This document shows, in pieces, positions 46,092 through 55,978 of a DNA stretch of 64,000 nt. The stretch's first letter is position 1. Every line of letters begins with the position of its first letter. A program made the translations under genes and the position numbers. This stretch comes from Pleomorphomonas diazotrophica (GTDB lineage: Bacteria; Pseudomonadota; Alphaproteobacteria; Rhizobiales; Pleomorphomonadaceae), in contig NZ_PJNW01000002.1 of NCBI RefSeq assembly GCF_002844595.1, forward strand, positions 310,001 through 374,000, in the 5' to 3' direction. The notes under the pieces are model-generated. The model saw only the letters and a program-made list of their open reading frames with translations, did not search any database and was not told the DNA's origin.

Positions 46092-48227
46092 ATGAACGTT
46101 CTTTACATCGCGATCATTTGCGGACTGTTGTCCATCGCCTACGGCGTATGGGCGATCAAGTCCGTCATGGCATCGGACGCGGGCAGCGCCCGCATGCAGG
46201 AAATCTCAGGGGCTGTCGCTGAGGGTGCTCAGGCCTACCTCAAGCGCCAATATACCACGATCGGCATCGTCGGCGTGGTGATCCTTGTGCTGATCGCGTG
46301 GCTGCTCGGTCTGCCGGTCGCCATCGGCTTCGTCGTCGGCGCCGTGCTTTCGGGTCTTGCCGGCTTCATCGGCATGAACGTGTCGGTTCGCGCCAACGTC
46401 CGCACCGCTGCCGCTGCCATGCAGTCGCTGGCCGGCGGTCTCAACATCGCCTTCAAGGCGGGTGCCGTCACCGGCCTCCTGGTGGCTGGCCTCGCGCTTC
46501 TCGGCGTTGCCGTCTACTACTGGGTGCTGACCGGCCCGATGGGCTATGCGGTCAATGACCGCGTCGTCATCGACGCCCTCGTCGCCCTCGGCTTCGGCGC
46601 CTCGCTGATCTCCATCTTCGCCCGTCTCGGCGGTGGCATCTTCACCAAGGGTGCCGACGTCGGCGCCGACCTCGTCGGCAAGGTCGAGGCCGGTATTCCG
46701 GAAGATGATCCGCGCAACCCCGCCACCATCGCCGACAACGTCGGTGACAACGTCGGCGACTGCGCCGGCATGGCCGCCGACCTGTTCGAGACCTATGCGG
46801 TCACCGTGGTCGCCACCATGGTTCTCGCCTCGATCTTCTTCGCGACTTCGCCGGTTCTGGCCAACGCGATGCTCTACCCGCTGCTGATCTGCGGCGCCTG
46901 CATCATCACGTCGATCATCGGCACCTTCTTCGTGAAGCTCGGCGCCAACAACTCGATCATGGGCGCCCTCTACAAGGGCCTCTGGGCCTCGTCGCTGTTG
47001 TCGGTCATCGGCCTCGGCGGCGCCACGTCGCTAACCATCGGCTGGGGTGAGATCGGTGTCGTTGACGGTATCGCGCTGACCGGCACCAAGCTGTTTATCT
47101 GCGGCATCCTGGGTCTGGTCGTCACCGGCCTGATCGTCTGGATCACCGAGTATTACACCGGCACCGGCAAGCGTCCGGTGACGTCGATCGCCCAGGCGTC
47201 GGTCACCGGCCATGGCACCAACGTGATCCAGGGTCTCGCCGTTTCGCTCGAGTCGACGGCCCTCCCGGCCATCGTCATCGTCGCCGGCATCATCGCCACC
47301 TACCAGCTCGGCGGCCTGTTCGGCACGGCCATCGCGGTGACCACCATGCTCGGTCTCGCCGGCATGATCGTGGCGCTCGACGCCTTCGGCCCGGTCACCG
47401 ACAACGCCGGCGGCATCGCTGAGATGGCTGGTCTGCCCAAGGACGTTCGTCACACCACCGACGCGCTCGACGCCGTCGGCAACACGACCAAGGCCGTCAC
47501 CAAGGGCTACGCCATCGGTTCGGCCGGCCTCGGCGCTCTGGTGCTGTTCGCTGCCTACACGAACGACATCAAGCACTTCGCTGAAAGCGGCGTGCCTTAC
47601 TTCCAGGGTATCGGCGCCATCGACCTGTCGCTGTCCAACCCCTATGTGGTGGCCGGCCTCCTGTTCGGTGGTCTCATTCCCTATCTGTTCGGCGGCATCG
47701 CCATGACCGCCGTCGGACGCGCCGCCGGTTCGGTCGTGGAAGAGGTCCGTCGTCAGTTCAAGGAGAAGCCGGGCATCATGGCCGGCACGGAGCGTCCGGA
47801 TTACGGCCGCGCCGTCGACATGCTGACCAAGGCGGCGATCAAGGAAATGATCATCCCGTCGCTCCTGCCGGTGCTGTCGCCGCTGGTGGTCTACTTCGGC
47901 GTGCTCCTCGCCTCGGGCTCGAAGGCCAACGCCTTCGCCGCTCTCGGCGCCTCGCTGCTCGGCGTGATCGTCAACGGCCTGTTCGTCGCCATCTCCATGA
48001 CCTCGGGTGGTGGCGCCTGGGACAATGCCAAGAAGAGCTTCGAGGACGGCTTCGTCGACAAGGACGGCGTCAAGCACTTCAAGGGTTCCGATGCCCACAA
48101 GGCTTCGGTGACCGGCGACACCGTCGGCGATCCCTACAAGGACACCGCCGGTCCGGCCGTCAACCCGGCCATCAAGATCACCAACATCGTGGCGCTGCTG
48201 CTGCTGGCGGTTCTCGCCCATAGCTGA
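46092..48227 (+). CDS. hppA: Membrane-bound proton-pumping pyrophosphatase, K+-independent type
   Basis: 711 aa with about 16 membrane helices. It hydrolyses pyrophosphate and pumps protons. Catalytic loops are complete: [39 protein letters not shown], and near the end DNAKK and [18 protein letters not shown]. The segment [19 protein letters not shown] has Lys where K+-dependent enzymes have Ala, marking it as K+-independent. GGAGGG lies before the ATG. A structured leader precedes it and a terminator follows. Confidence 0.97.
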   Translation: MNVLYIAIICGLLSIAYGVWAIKSVMASDAGSARMQEISGAVAEGAQAYLKRQYTTIGIVGVVILVLIAWLLGLPVAIGFVVGAVLSGLAGFIGMNVSVRANVRTAAAAMQSLAGGLNIAFKAGAVTGLLVAGLALLGVAVYYWVLTGPMGYAVNDRVVIDALVALGFGASLISIFARLGGGIFTKGADVGADLVGKVEAGIPEDDPRNPATIADNVGDNVGDCAGMAADLFETYAVTVVATMVLASIFFATSPVLANAMLYPLLICGACIITSIIGTFFVKLGANNSIMGALYKGLWASSLLSVIGLGGATSLTIGWGEIGVVDGIALTGTKLFICGILGLVVTGLIVWITEYYTGTGKRPVTSIAQASVTGHGTNVIQGLAVSLESTALPAIVIVAGIIATYQLGGLFGTAIAVTTMLGLAGMIVALDAFGPVTDNAGGIAEMAGLPKDVRHTTDALDAVGNTTKAVTKGYAIGSAGLGALVLFAAYTNDIKHFAESGVPYFQGIGAIDLSLSNPYVVAGLLFGGLIPYLFGGIAMTAVGRAAGSVVEEVRRQFKEKPGIMAGTERPDYGRAVDMLTKAAIKEMIIPSLLPVLSPLVVYFGVLLASGSKANAFAALGASLLGVIVNGLFVAISMTSGGGAWDNAKKSFEDGFVDKDGVKHFKGSDAHKASVTGDTVGDPYKDTAGPAVNPAIKITNIVALLLLAVLAHS

Positions 48228-48255
48228 TAGACCACATCAGTATTGCGACTGAACG

Positions 48256-48286
48256 AAGCGGCGGTCGGGCAACCGGCCGCCGCTTT
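48256..48286 (+). terminator. hppA terminator
   Basis: AAGCGGCGG and CCGCCGCTT pair, with an inner CGG/CCG stem, followed by a short T run. It lies 29 bases past the hppA stop. Confidence 0.65.
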
Positions 48287-48334
48287 GGCATTTCGGGTGG
48301 CGCGCGTTGGCGCCATCGGCCACTGTCCGGAACC

Positions 48335-49258
48335 ATGATCATGACGACCGCCCAAGCCGCCGCCCCGGCCGGCCCCGGCCGCTATCGCGGCTTCGCCTTC
48401 GCCTTCTCGGCCTATCTCCTCTGGGGCTTTCTGCCCTTCTACATGAAGGCGGTCGCCCATATCTCGCCCTACGAGGTGGTGGCGCACCGCGTGCTGTGGT
48501 CGGTGCCGATCACCGCGGCGATTCTCCTGGCACTAGGCGGCTTTTCAGGCTTCCTCACGGTCTTCCGGCAGCCGCGCACGCTCGCCATGGGTTTTCTGAC
48601 CGCCAGCCTCATCTCGGTGAACTGGGCGATCTACGTCTGGGCGATCGGCTCGGGCAGGGCGCTCGAATCGGCGCTCGGCTATTTCATCAATCCGCTGGTC
48701 AACGTTGCCCTCGGCACGATCTTCCTTGGCGAGCGGTTGACCCGCGCCCAGGTGTTCGCCGTCGCGCTTGCCGTCTTTGGCGTCGGCCTGATGACGGTGG
48801 AAAGCGGCGGCCTGCCATGGGTGTCGCTGGCGCTGGCGCTGAGCTTCGGCGTCTACGGCTATCTCAAGAAGACGCTGCCGATCGGCCCTACGGAAGGGTT
48901 CCTATTGGAAGTGGTGCTGATTTCGCCGCTGGCGATGATCTATATCGGCTGGCTGGCATTCATGGGAACCGGCCATTTTGCCGGCACCGGTGCGGTGACC
49001 ACCTCGTCCGACACGCTGCTGCTCGCCGCGTCGGGCCTCGTGACGGCGGTACCGCTCATCCTGTTCGTCTACGGCGCGCGGCTCCTGCGTTACTCGACCA
49101 TCGGGCTCATGCAATACATGGCACCGTCGATGATCTTCCTGACCGCCGTCTTCGTGTTCCACGAGCCGTTCTCGGTCGGCAAGCTCATCGCTTTCATGTT
49201 CATCTGGGCGGCGCTGATCGTCTATACCGCGACGATGTTCACGGGGCGCAAGGCGTAA
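48335..49258 (+). CDS. rarD: EamA-family transporter RarD
   Basis: 307 aa with ten membrane helices in two EamA repeats. The opening FAFSAYLLWGFLPFYMKAV and the blocks EVVAHRVLWSVP, INWAIYVWA-like (SVNWAIYVWAI), LGYFINPLVNV and LMQYMAPSMIFLTAVFVFHEPF are typical of RarD. Chloramphenicol-related sensitivity was reported for the Pseudomonas gene; the natural substrate is not known. Confidence 0.92.
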   Translation: MIMTTAQAAAPAGPGRYRGFAFAFSAYLLWGFLPFYMKAVAHISPYEVVAHRVLWSVPITAAILLALGGFSGFLTVFRQPRTLAMGFLTASLISVNWAIYVWAIGSGRALESALGYFINPLVNVALGTIFLGERLTRAQVFAVALAVFGVGLMTVESGGLPWVSLALALSFGVYGYLKKTLPIGPTEGFLLEVVLISPLAMIYIGWLAFMGTGHFAGTGAVTTSSDTLLLAASGLVTAVPLILFVYGARLLRYSTIGLMQYMAPSMIFLTAVFVFHEPFSVGKLIAFMFIWAALIVYTATMFTGRKA

Positions 49259-49385
49259 ACGGCAGGACCGGAGCCGCCGGCATCTCTCGTTGCAGCATGT
49301 GTCGCTTTTGCGGATGCGCTCGTTGAGGCAGACGTGTCCGGCTGGAAAGCCGGACGTGGTTGCCCCTTGATTGGCGAGGTCGGGC

Positions 49386-49901
49386 ATGACTGAACTGGTG
49401 GTCGTTCGCGGCGACATAACCGCGCTGGACGTCGACGCCATCGTTAACGCGGCCAACTCCCACTTGCGCGGCGGTGGCGGCGTTGATGGCGCAATCCATC
49501 GCGCCGCCGGCCAGGAACAGCTTCTGTCCTGGATGAGGGCGCACCACGACCATTGTCCGGTCGGAGAGGCCGTTCTCAGCCCCGGATTCGCGCTGCCGGC
49601 GCGCCACATCATCCATACCGTCGGTCCGGTCTGGAGGGGTGGACACGATCGGGAAGCGGAGATGCTGGCGCGATGCTACACATCGTCCATGGCGCTGGCG
49701 GAGCAAAACGACATCCGCTCCCTGGCGTTTCCAGCCATTTCCACCGGCGTCTATGGCTTCCCGGCGCTTCAGGCGGCGCGCATCGCCATCGATACGGTGC
49801 GGCGGTACGTGGCGGGCGGTACGGGATTGGAGAAGATCGTCTTTTGCTGCCTGCAAGCGGAGATCGCCGAGTTCCACCAGCGTTTTCTGGACGCCGAGTA
49901 G
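49386..49901 (+). CDS. Macrodomain protein, likely ADP-ribosyl hydrolase
   Basis: 171 aa single macrodomain. VVRGDITALDVDAIVNAANSHLRGGGGVDGAIHRAAG is the ADP-ribose binding signature with the catalytic Asn/Asp/Gly region of the MacroD type, and AFPAISTGVYGFP is the second binding loop. It should remove ADP-ribose from proteins or O-acetyl-ADP-ribose. It is probably monocistronic and convergent with bamE. Confidence 0.94.
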   Translation: MTELVVVRGDITALDVDAIVNAANSHLRGGGGVDGAIHRAAGQEQLLSWMRAHHDHCPVGEAVLSPGFALPARHIIHTVGPVWRGGHDREAEMLARCYTSSMALAEQNDIRSLAFPAISTGVYGFPALQAARIAIDTVRRYVAGGTGLEKIVFCCLQAEIAEFHQRFLDAE

Positions 49902-49935
49902 CCGCTTGATCGGGCGGATGATGCGACCCCGTCGA

Positions 49936-49967
49936 ATGAAAAAGGGCGCGGTCAATGCCGCGCCCTT
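49936..49967. terminator. Bidirectional terminator between macrodomain gene and bamE
   Basis: AAGGGCGCGG-tcaatg-CCGCGCCCTT is a ten-pair stem. Reading leftward it is followed by TTTTTC-like text, so it works best for bamE. Confidence 0.78.
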
Positions 49968-49988
49968 GGTCGTTCGGGCCAGGATGGC

Positions 49989-50468
49989 TCAGTTCAGATT
50001 GCCCAGCGGGTTGACGTTGCCGACGCCCTTGAAGATCTGGCTGAGGAGATTGAGGTCGGCGCCGCCGGTGCGGGTCTTGCGCTCGATGAAGTCGAACACC
50101 TTGCCGTCCTTCAGGCCGTAATTGGCGATCTGCTTGACCAGGCCCTTCTCATCGAAATAAACCGCGAGTACCCGCTGGTCGGTGATGGAGCGACCCATGA
50201 GCGGGCTTTCGTCGATGGTCTGCGAGATATAGTAGAAGGTGTCGCCGGCAAGCGCCGAGGTGGTCGACGGTGAGCCAAGCACCAGAAGCACCTGCTCGCG
50301 CGACGAGCCGACCGGCACCTGCGCCAAGGCGTCCTCGGAAAGGACGTAACCATGCTGGATCGGCGGCGTGCCGCAGGCCGACAGGGAAACGGCGGTCAAC
50401 AGAGCGATAGCGACACCCTTCAGACCAAACATCATGCCCGACGGGCGTTCACTGCGGCTGAACTTCAC
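49989..50468 (-). CDS. bamE: Outer membrane assembly lipoprotein BamE (SmpA/OmlA)
   Basis: 159 aa lipoprotein of the BAM complex that folds outer-membrane proteins. The lipobox is LSAC (SLSACGTPP), about 32 residues in. The core HGYVLSEDALAQVPVGSSREQVLLVLGSPSTTS matches SmpA/OmlA. The GTG at 50468 has GGGAGG five bases upstream and is preferred over the internal ATGs. It diverges from the cytochrome bc1 chaperone gene, as in other Rhizobiales. Confidence 0.92.
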   Translation of the reverse strand: MKFSRSERPSGMMFGLKGVAIALLTAVSLSACGTPPIQHGYVLSEDALAQVPVGSSREQVLLVLGSPSTTSALAGDTFYYISQTIDESPLMGRSITDQRVLAVYFDEKGLVKQIANYGLKDGKVFDFIERKTRTGGADLNLLSQIFKGVGNVNPLGNLN

Positions 50469-50527
50469 ATGAGCCTCCCGGCACTCACAACCACACCCGG
50501 GATGAAAGCAATCATCCCGCATTAACT

Positions 50528-50612
50528 TCGCCTCAGTCGCCGGCGGGCCTCCGGCCCTCGGCTTCCGCTTCGCACGGCGCCACTTGGCGCCGGAAGCCGC
50601 GCAAGGCAGCTT
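50528..50612. repeat. REP-like direct repeat, copy 1
   Basis: TCGCCTCAGTCGCC, then an inverted pair CGGCTTCCG/CGGAAGCCG around GGCGCC motifs. The two blocks recur in copy 2 at 50624-50688, in the same order but about 20 bases closer together. It is non-coding, in the bamE upstream region. Confidence 0.6.
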
Positions 50613-50623
50613 CGGGTCTAATC

Positions 50624-50688
50624 TCGCCTCAGTCGCCAGACCGCTCGGCACGGCACCTTTTGGCGCCGGAAGCCGCACAAGACGGCTT
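50624..50688. repeat. REP-like direct repeat, copy 2 (shortened)
   Basis: TCGCCTCAGTCGCC again, followed by GCACGGCACC and TTGGCGCCGGAAGCCGCACA, close to copy 1. The left arm of the inverted pair is missing. It lies about 140 bases before the start of the downstream chaperone gene. Confidence 0.6.
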
Positions 50689-50827
50689 TGAGCTTATGCT
50701 GACTCTACGCTTGGCAACTTGGTTACCTTGCGCTAGGTCACGAGGCAACGTCAATTCGCGCGCCCGGTGCGGTTTCCTGTCGATCACCGTGCTGGAATCG
50801 GTCTTCGGGGAAGGAAACGGCAAAACT

Positions 50828-51397
50828 ATGGTGTTCGGCCTATTCAGGCGAAAGAGATCGTCTCGCATCGCTCCGCTCTACGAAGCGCTGATGCGGGCAT
50901 CACGCCAGCCGGTGTTTTATGCCGAACTCGGGGTCGCCGATACCGTCGAGGGGCGGCTCGAAATGCTGATGCTGCATGTCGGCCTCACCGTTCATCGCCT
51001 GTCCCAGGAGACTGCCGGGCGAGAGACGGCTCGCCGTCTCAGCGAACTCTTCATCGACGACATGGAACGGTCGTTGCGTGACATCGGGTACGACGACAGC
51101 GGCCTGAAGCGTCGTCTGAAGAAAGTAGCGGGAGCCTTTTATGGCCGGGCGGAAGCAACGGCGGCGGCCCTTGCCTCAGAACGTCCGGAGGCGCTCGCCG
51201 AGACGCTCCTGCGCAATGTCTATGGGGATGCGGCGGCTGATCCGGCGCACGTCGCCCGTCTGGCCGCCCATGTCACCGGCTTTGCGCGAGGTCTGGCCGA
51301 CACGCCGGTTGACGACCTTGCCGCCGGGGACTTGCCGTTCTCGACCCAATCACCCATTTCTGCCGGCGAGCCGGCATTTTCGGATATCAAGTCATGA
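50828..51397 (+). CDS. Ubiquinol-cytochrome c chaperone family protein
   Basis: 189 aa. The CBP3-like domain is clear: LYEALMRASRQPVFYAELGVADTVEGRLEML, then RLSELFIDDMERSLRDIGYDD and KKVAGAFYGRAEA. In mitochondria the CBP3 family assists assembly of cytochrome b. It overlaps the yceD-like gene by four bases (ATGA). The ATG at 50828 is the family start; the frame upstream crosses the repeat region. Confidence 0.9.
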   Translation: MVFGLFRRKRSSRIAPLYEALMRASRQPVFYAELGVADTVEGRLEMLMLHVGLTVHRLSQETAGRETARRLSELFIDDMERSLRDIGYDDSGLKRRLKKVAGAFYGRAEATAAALASERPEALAETLLRNVYGDAAADPAHVARLAAHVTGFARGLADTPVDDLAAGDLPFSTQSPISAGEPAFSDIKS

Positions 51398-51939
51398 CCG
51401 AAGCAGCCAAGATCCCCTTTTCCCGCGTCTTCGCATGGAGCGGGGTGCAGCCGCGTGGCACGCCGGTGAGTTTCGAGGCCAGCCCGGCGGAGTGCGAAGC
51501 CATTGCCGACGCCCTGGGCATTCTGAAGGTCACCAGCGCTTCGGCTGAACTCACCATCTCGCCGTTCCGCAAGACTGGCTTCAAGATGGTGGGTGAGGTG
51601 CGGGCGGAGGTCGAACAGGCCTGCGTCGTCACCCTCGACCCGGTGCCCGAGAGCATCCGCGAGACCGTCGACCTGCGCTTCCTGCCCGAAAGCGAAATCG
51701 AGCCGGTTTCCGAAGAGATCGAGGTCGACATCGATGCCGAGGATCCGCCGGAGCCGATCCTGGGCTCCACTGTCGATCTCGGCGTGCTGACCACCGAGTT
51801 CATCGCGGTCGGCCTCGATCCCTATCCGCGCAAGCCGGGTGTCGAGTTCACGCCCTTCATCGAGGACGACGGCAGCGAAGATGAAGCGGAATCGCCGTTC
51901 GCCGGCCTCGCCGGGCTGAAGGACAAGGGCGCGTCGTGA
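51394..51939 (+). CDS. DUF177 (YceD-like) protein
   Basis: 181 aa acidic protein. PFSRVFAWSGVQPRGTPVSFEASPAECEAIADAL and EVEQACVVTLDPVPESI are typical of the alphaproteobacterial DUF177 group; E. coli YceD is involved in 23S rRNA maturation. The acidic C-terminal tail (PFIEDDGSEDEAESPF) is usual. The canonical neighbour rpmF is absent, but plsX and fabH follow. Confidence 0.9.
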   Translation: MTEAAKIPFSRVFAWSGVQPRGTPVSFEASPAECEAIADALGILKVTSASAELTISPFRKTGFKMVGEVRAEVEQACVVTLDPVPESIRETVDLRFLPESEIEPVSEEIEVDIDAEDPPEPILGSTVDLGVLTTEFIAVGLDPYPRKPGVEFTPFIEDDGSEDEAESPFAGLAGLKDKGAS

Positions 51940-52053
51940 TCGCAGGCGCGTCGTCCGGCGGCGGACGGCGCGCATTTTGGTGTTGTTTCCTGGGGGGGAA
52001 TGGTTATCTTCCCGCCCGATCAATTTCGGCGGTCGCCGCGCTTCCGAGGATAC

Positions 52054-53118
52054 ATGGCCGAACCCCTTATCATATCCATCGACGTCATGGGCGGCGACTT
52101 CGGGCCGTCGGTGACGCTCGCCGGCGCTGACCTCGAGCTGACGAGGCGCCCGGATCTCCGTTACGAACTGTTTGGCGATGAGGCGGTGGTGCTGCCGATG
52201 CTGGAGCAGTATCCGAGGGTCAAGGCCGCCTCCCGCTTCCATCATTGCGAAGTGACCGTGGCCATGGACGAGAAGCCGTCCAGCGCGCTGCGTCATGGCC
52301 GCTGGAAGTCGTCCATGTGGCGGGCGATCGAGGCGGTGAAGAAGGGCGAGGCGCATTTCGCGGTTTCCGCCGGTAACACCGGCGCTCTGATGGCCATGTC
52401 GAAGTTCTGTCTTCGCACCATGGCCAACATCGAGCGCCCGGCGCTGGCGGCGCTCTGGCCCAACCTCAAGTCGGAATCGATCGTGCTCGACGTCGGGGCG
52501 TCCATCGGCGCCGACGCCCAGCAGCTGATCGGCTTTGCCGTGATGGGTGCGGCCATGGCCCGGGCGCTGTTTCATACCGACGTCGCCTCGGTTGGTCTGC
52601 TCAATGTCGGCGTCGAGGACGTCAAGGGCAACGAGGAGGTGAGGGCGGCCGGCCAGATCCTCAAGGAAACGGCGCTTGCCAACCTTCAGTATGAAGGCTT
52701 CGTCGAGGGCGACGACATCGGTCGCGGCCGGGTTGATGTCATCGTCACCGAAGGTTTCGCCGGCAACATCGCCCTGAAGACGGCGGAGGGCACGGCCAAG
52801 CAGTTGACGAGCTATCTGCGCACGGCGCTCGGTCGCACCTGGCTGACCCGCATCGGTTATTTCCTGGCGCGCGGCGCGTTCCAGGGGCTCCGGGAGAAGA
52901 TGGACCCGCGCAAGTACAATGGCGGCGTCTTCCTCGGACTGAACGGCATCGTCATCAAGAGCCACGGCGGAACCGACGCCTTTGGCTTCGCGGCCGCGCT
53001 CGATCTTGGCTACGACATGGCCCGCAACGGCCTGATGAGCAAGATCGAGACCGACCTTGCACATTATTACCGGGAGCAGGCAGCCATAAGCCTTGCCGCC
53101 GGCGAGAAAGGAAGCTGA
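52054..53118 (+). CDS. plsX: Phosphate acyltransferase PlsX
   Basis: 354 aa. It makes acyl-phosphate from acyl-ACP for PlsY in phospholipid synthesis. [19 protein letters not shown] at the start, [27 protein letters not shown] and [22 protein letters not shown] are family motifs. GAGGA lies three bases before the ATG at 52054. fabH starts two bases past the stop, so both are in one operon. Confidence 0.96.
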   Translation: MAEPLIISIDVMGGDFGPSVTLAGADLELTRRPDLRYELFGDEAVVLPMLEQYPRVKAASRFHHCEVTVAMDEKPSSALRHGRWKSSMWRAIEAVKKGEAHFAVSAGNTGALMAMSKFCLRTMANIERPALAALWPNLKSESIVLDVGASIGADAQQLIGFAVMGAAMARALFHTDVASVGLLNVGVEDVKGNEEVRAAGQILKETALANLQYEGFVEGDDIGRGRVDVIVTEGFAGNIALKTAEGTAKQLTSYLRTALGRTWLTRIGYFLARGAFQGLREKMDPRKYNGGVFLGLNGIVIKSHGGTDAFGFAAALDLGYDMARNGLMSKIETDLAHYYREQAAISLAAGEKGS

Positions 53119-53120
53119 GC

Positions 53121-54092
53121 GTGATCCGCAGCGTCATTCTGGGCACGGGAAGCTACCTGCCCGCCAAGGTCCTGACCAACGAGGACCTCACCAAGATTGT
53201 CGACACGTCGGATGAGTGGATCGTTCAGCGCACGGGTATCCGCGAGCGCCATGTCGCCGCCGATGGAGAGATGACCTCCGACCTTGCCGCCGCTGCTGCC
53301 GCCAAGGCGCTCGAAGCTGCCGGTGTGTCCGTCGACGAAATCGATCTCGTTCTGCTCGCCACGGCGACGCCCGATCGCACCTTCCCGTCGTCGGCCGTCG
53401 AGGTGCAGCGCAAGCTCGGCGTCACCCACGGCTTTGCCTTCGACCTGCAGGCCGTCTGCTCCGGGTTCATCTACGCGCTCACCGTTGCCGACAGCCTGCT
53501 GCGCACCGGGCTTGCCCGCAAGGCGCTGGTGATCGGTGCCGATACCTTCTCGCGCATCCTCGATTGGAATGACCGCACCACCTGCGTGCTGTTCGGCGAC
53601 GGTGCCGGCGCGGTGGTGCTCGGCACTGAAGAGGGCGAGGGCACGGTGATCGATCGCGGTCTGCTCGCCGCCAGTCTCAGGGCCGACGGACGCCATGTCG
53701 ACAAGCTGTGCACGGACGGCGGACCGTCGATGACCGGTGCTCCCGGCCATGTGCGCATGCATGGTCAGGAAGTGTTCAAGTTTGCCGTTGGCGGCGTCGG
53801 TGACGTCATCAAGTCGGTGTTCGAGGCGACCGGATTCGACGGCGCCAGCATCGACTGGTTCATTCCCCATCAGGCCAACCGCCGCATCATCGAGGGATCG
53901 GCCAAGAAGCTCGGGATACCCCTGGAGAAGACCATCATCACCGTCGAGGGGCATGCCAACACCTCGGCGGCAACCATTCCGCTCGCGCTGGATTTCGCGG
54001 TGCGTTCGGACAAGGTCAAGCGCGACGACGTGGTGCTGTTTGAAGCGGTCGGCGGCGGCCTCACTTGGGGAGCGGTAATCCTCCGTTGGTAG
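53121..54092 (+). CDS. fabH: 3-oxoacyl-ACP synthase III (KAS III)
   Basis: 323 aa. It starts fatty acid chains by condensing acetyl-CoA with malonyl-ACP. The Cys-His-Asn triad is intact: [19 protein letters not shown] and [11 protein letters not shown]. The GTG start directly follows plsX. Opening [16 protein letters not shown] is typical. Length is normal. Confidence 0.96.
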   Translation: MIRSVILGTGSYLPAKVLTNEDLTKIVDTSDEWIVQRTGIRERHVAADGEMTSDLAAAAAAKALEAAGVSVDEIDLVLLATATPDRTFPSSAVEVQRKLGVTHGFAFDLQAVCSGFIYALTVADSLLRTGLARKALVIGADTFSRILDWNDRTTCVLFGDGAGAVVLGTEEGEGTVIDRGLLAASLRADGRHVDKLCTDGGPSMTGAPGHVRMHGQEVFKFAVGGVGDVIKSVFEATGFDGASIDWFIPHQANRRIIEGSAKKLGIPLEKTIITVEGHANTSAATIPLALDFAVRSDKVKRDDVVLFEAVGGGLTWGAVILRW

Positions 54093-54242
54093 CATGCCAC
54101 GGTTTTTTGTTTGTTTGGAAAGACTTGCGCGAAAAATGGATTGACCGCATCCGTAACTGGCACTACGTTCGTCGCCTGTGTCTTTGGATCTCGACCGTCG
54201 GCCAGATCCACGGTCGACTGGAACAACGGGAGCTTGCGGTCC

Positions 54243-54563
54243 ATGGGGGGCAAAACTGTAACCCGCGCCGATCTTTGCGAGGCCGTGTACCAGAAGGTCG
54301 GTCTGTCGAGGAGTGAGTCGGCTGAGCTCGTGGAATCGGTGTTGCGCGAGATTGCCGATTGCCTGGTAACGGGCGAAACCGTAAAGCTCTCGTCCTTCGG
54401 CACATTCTCGGTCCGCTCCAAGACCGAGCGCATCGGCCGCAATCCGAAAACCGGCGAGGAAGTGCCGATTCTTCCCCGGCGTGTGCTGGTGTTCAAGCCC
54501 AGCAATGTCCTGAAGACGGAAATCAATGGCGGGGATGCCTCTTCCGTTCAAGGCGACGACTGA
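54243..54563 (+). CDS. ihfA: Integration host factor alpha subunit
   Basis: 106 aa HU/IHF-family DNA-bending protein. [28 protein letters not shown] and the arm motif [12 protein letters not shown](L)[10 protein letters not shown] are typical of IhfA. The ATG at 54243 was chosen; upstream sequence is not conserved. fabH, ihfA and a merR-like gene lie in this order in many alphaproteobacteria. Confidence 0.95.
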   Translation: MGGKTVTRADLCEAVYQKVGLSRSESAELVESVLREIADCLVTGETVKLSSFGTFSVRSKTERIGRNPKTGEEVPILPRRVLVFKPSNVLKTEINGGDASSVQGDD

Positions 54564-54567
54564 GAGC

Positions 54568-54588
54568 GGGCCGGCAAAAGGCCGGTCC
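54568..54588 (+). terminator. Hairpin after ihfA
   Basis: GGGCCGG and CCGGTCC form seven pairs around a seven-base loop, four bases past the ihfA stop codon. There is no T-tract, so termination is uncertain. Confidence 0.4.
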
Positions 54589-54741
54589 ACCCTAGAATTT
54601 CATTATAATACAGATTGCTAGCCACCGTTCTTCGCGTTGCCGTGAGAACGGGCTTGGCTTCTTTCGCTTGTCGCTTCTATAGTAGAGCGCTTTGCGATTC
54701 CGGTCTTCGAGACCGAGTACGGCATCAGGTCGAGCGGCGGC

Positions 54742-55392
54742 GTGGAAAAGGCAACGGACGCGTTTAGGACAATCAGCGAGGTTGCGGAAGACTTGGATCT
54801 TCCGCAGCACGTGTTGCGATTCTGGGAGACCAAGTTCAACCAGATTCGGCCAATGAAGCGCGGCGGCGGCCGCCGTTACTATCGCCCCGACGATGTCGAG
54901 TTGCTGCGCGGTATCCAATATCTGCTCTATGGCGAAGGCTACACGATCAAGGGCGTTCAACGCATCCTGAAGGAGCAGGGCGCCCGCTTCGTGATGGAGG
55001 TCTGGCGCCATCCCGGCGAGCCGATACCCTCGGCCCCGAACGCCGAGATGGCGGACGAAGTCGATACGGCGGTGGATGAAGCCGAGTTTGAAGCGGACGA
55101 GCCGGAGGTGGAGGTGGCCCCGCCGCCGCCGCGCGTTGCTCCCCGCGCCGAACCTCGGGTGGAGCCCGTGCTGTCGCGCGCGCCGGAGGTGGAAGAGGAG
55201 CCGCTGCCGGCCGGTATCCTTCCCGAGAATGCCAGCCGTGGCGGTTTCCGCTTCATGGAACGCTTCCGGACAGCGCCGGAACACGCACAGCCGTCGGGTT
55301 CCGGCGGCCTGTCGCGCGAGGATATCCGGCGCCTGCAGTCGACGTTGTTCGAGCTCCTGGAGTGCAAGCGCCTCCTGGACCAGACGCGCTGA
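54742..55392 (+). CDS. MerR-family regulator
   Basis: 216 aa with a GTG start. The MerR helix-turn-helix and wing span residues 10-75 ([43 protein letters not shown]). A proline- and acid-rich linker follows (about 100-150), then a C-terminal helix ([24 protein letters not shown]). This ihfA-linked subfamily is conserved in alphaproteobacteria; its targets are unknown. A tRNA gene follows. Confidence 0.93.
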   Translation: MEKATDAFRTISEVAEDLDLPQHVLRFWETKFNQIRPMKRGGGRRYYRPDDVELLRGIQYLLYGEGYTIKGVQRILKEQGARFVMEVWRHPGEPIPSAPNAEMADEVDTAVDEAEFEADEPEVEVAPPPPRVAPRAEPRVEPVLSRAPEVEEEPLPAGILPENASRGGFRFMERFRTAPEHAQPSGSGGLSREDIRRLQSTLFELLECKRLLDQTR

Positions 55393-55494
55393 TACGCCCT
55401 CTCTCTGGGGGAGGGGTGAAATTAGCACTTGTCCCGCCGGATCGAACCGGCTAAATCCCTCCCGTCCGGCGGCGACGCTTGGACGATGATGGGA

Positions 55495-55572
55495 CGGGCA
55501 GTAGCGCAGCCTGGTTAGCGCACGTGTCTGGGGGACACGGGGTCGGAGGTTCAAATCCTCTCTGCCCGACCA
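55495..55572 (+). tRNA. tRNA-Pro (anticodon GGG)
   Basis: The acceptor stem CGGGCAG pairs with CTGCCCG. D stem GCGC/GCGC, anticodon stem CGTGT/ACACG with loop CTGGGGG (anticodon GGG), and T arm GGAGG-TTCAAAT-CCTCT are all present. The gene encodes CCA (55570-55572). The C1-G72 pair is as expected for proline tRNAs. It reads CCC and CCU. Confidence 0.97.
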
Positions 55573-55803
55573 TTCCTTTCCCCCTTGAAGTGATCAACCG
55601 ATCTTGAGACGCACCGGTCGCCGGGGCGAGCCTTGCTCGCGCGGTGGAGCGGTCGGCTGCAGTGTGGACCATATCCCGCAGGATGTTCCGTCTTGCCAAG
55701 GCTCCACGCCCTTGGCGATGGCAAAGGGCGAACCGCGCTTTCTCACCGCTGCGGTTTTTCCGAAATCGACTCGCCAAACTTGATAGCGGATTACTACATA
55801 TCT

Positions 55804-55819
55804 TCCAAACCGGTTCGGA
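55804..55819. promoter_or_regulatory. Putative operator 1 TCCAAACCGGTTCGGA
   Basis: A 16-base near-palindrome (one mismatched pair) with the central CG of LacI-family sites. The exact same 16 bases recur at 55913, centred 109 bases away. It lies upstream of the LacI-family gene of the PTS locus. Confidence 0.72.
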
Positions 55820-55912
55820 CTCCTTTATTTCTCTCGTTGAATTAATCCGCAAGCTGTCGATGGCAACCCAAACTTTCTCCGGAATAGGCGGGTGTCTCGT
55901 ACGGGGCGGGTT

Positions 55913-55928
55913 TCCAAACCGGTTCGGA
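55913..55928. promoter_or_regulatory. Putative operator 2 TCCAAACCGGTTCGGA
   Basis: Identical to the site at 55804. It lies 50 bases before the start codon of the regulator. Twin sites 109 bases apart (about ten helical turns) fit loop formation by a tetramer or two dimers. Confidence 0.72.
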
Positions 55929-55978
55929 ACCTTGGATTTGTCAGGGTACGTGTCCGGCCGTGGCTTGGAGGGCCTGCG

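Larger units (their letters stand above)
55573..55978. other. Region between tRNA-Pro and the PTS regulator
   Basis: 406 bases. No gene is seen. It holds two copies of a 16-base operator (55804 and 55913) near its right end. There is no integrase or repeat of the tRNA 3' end, so no sign of an integrated element. Confidence 0.5.

Noticed and set aside
55495-55572. tRNA-Pro as an integration site of a mobile element
   Set aside because: No integrase gene follows and the 3' end of the tRNA is not repeated in the window.
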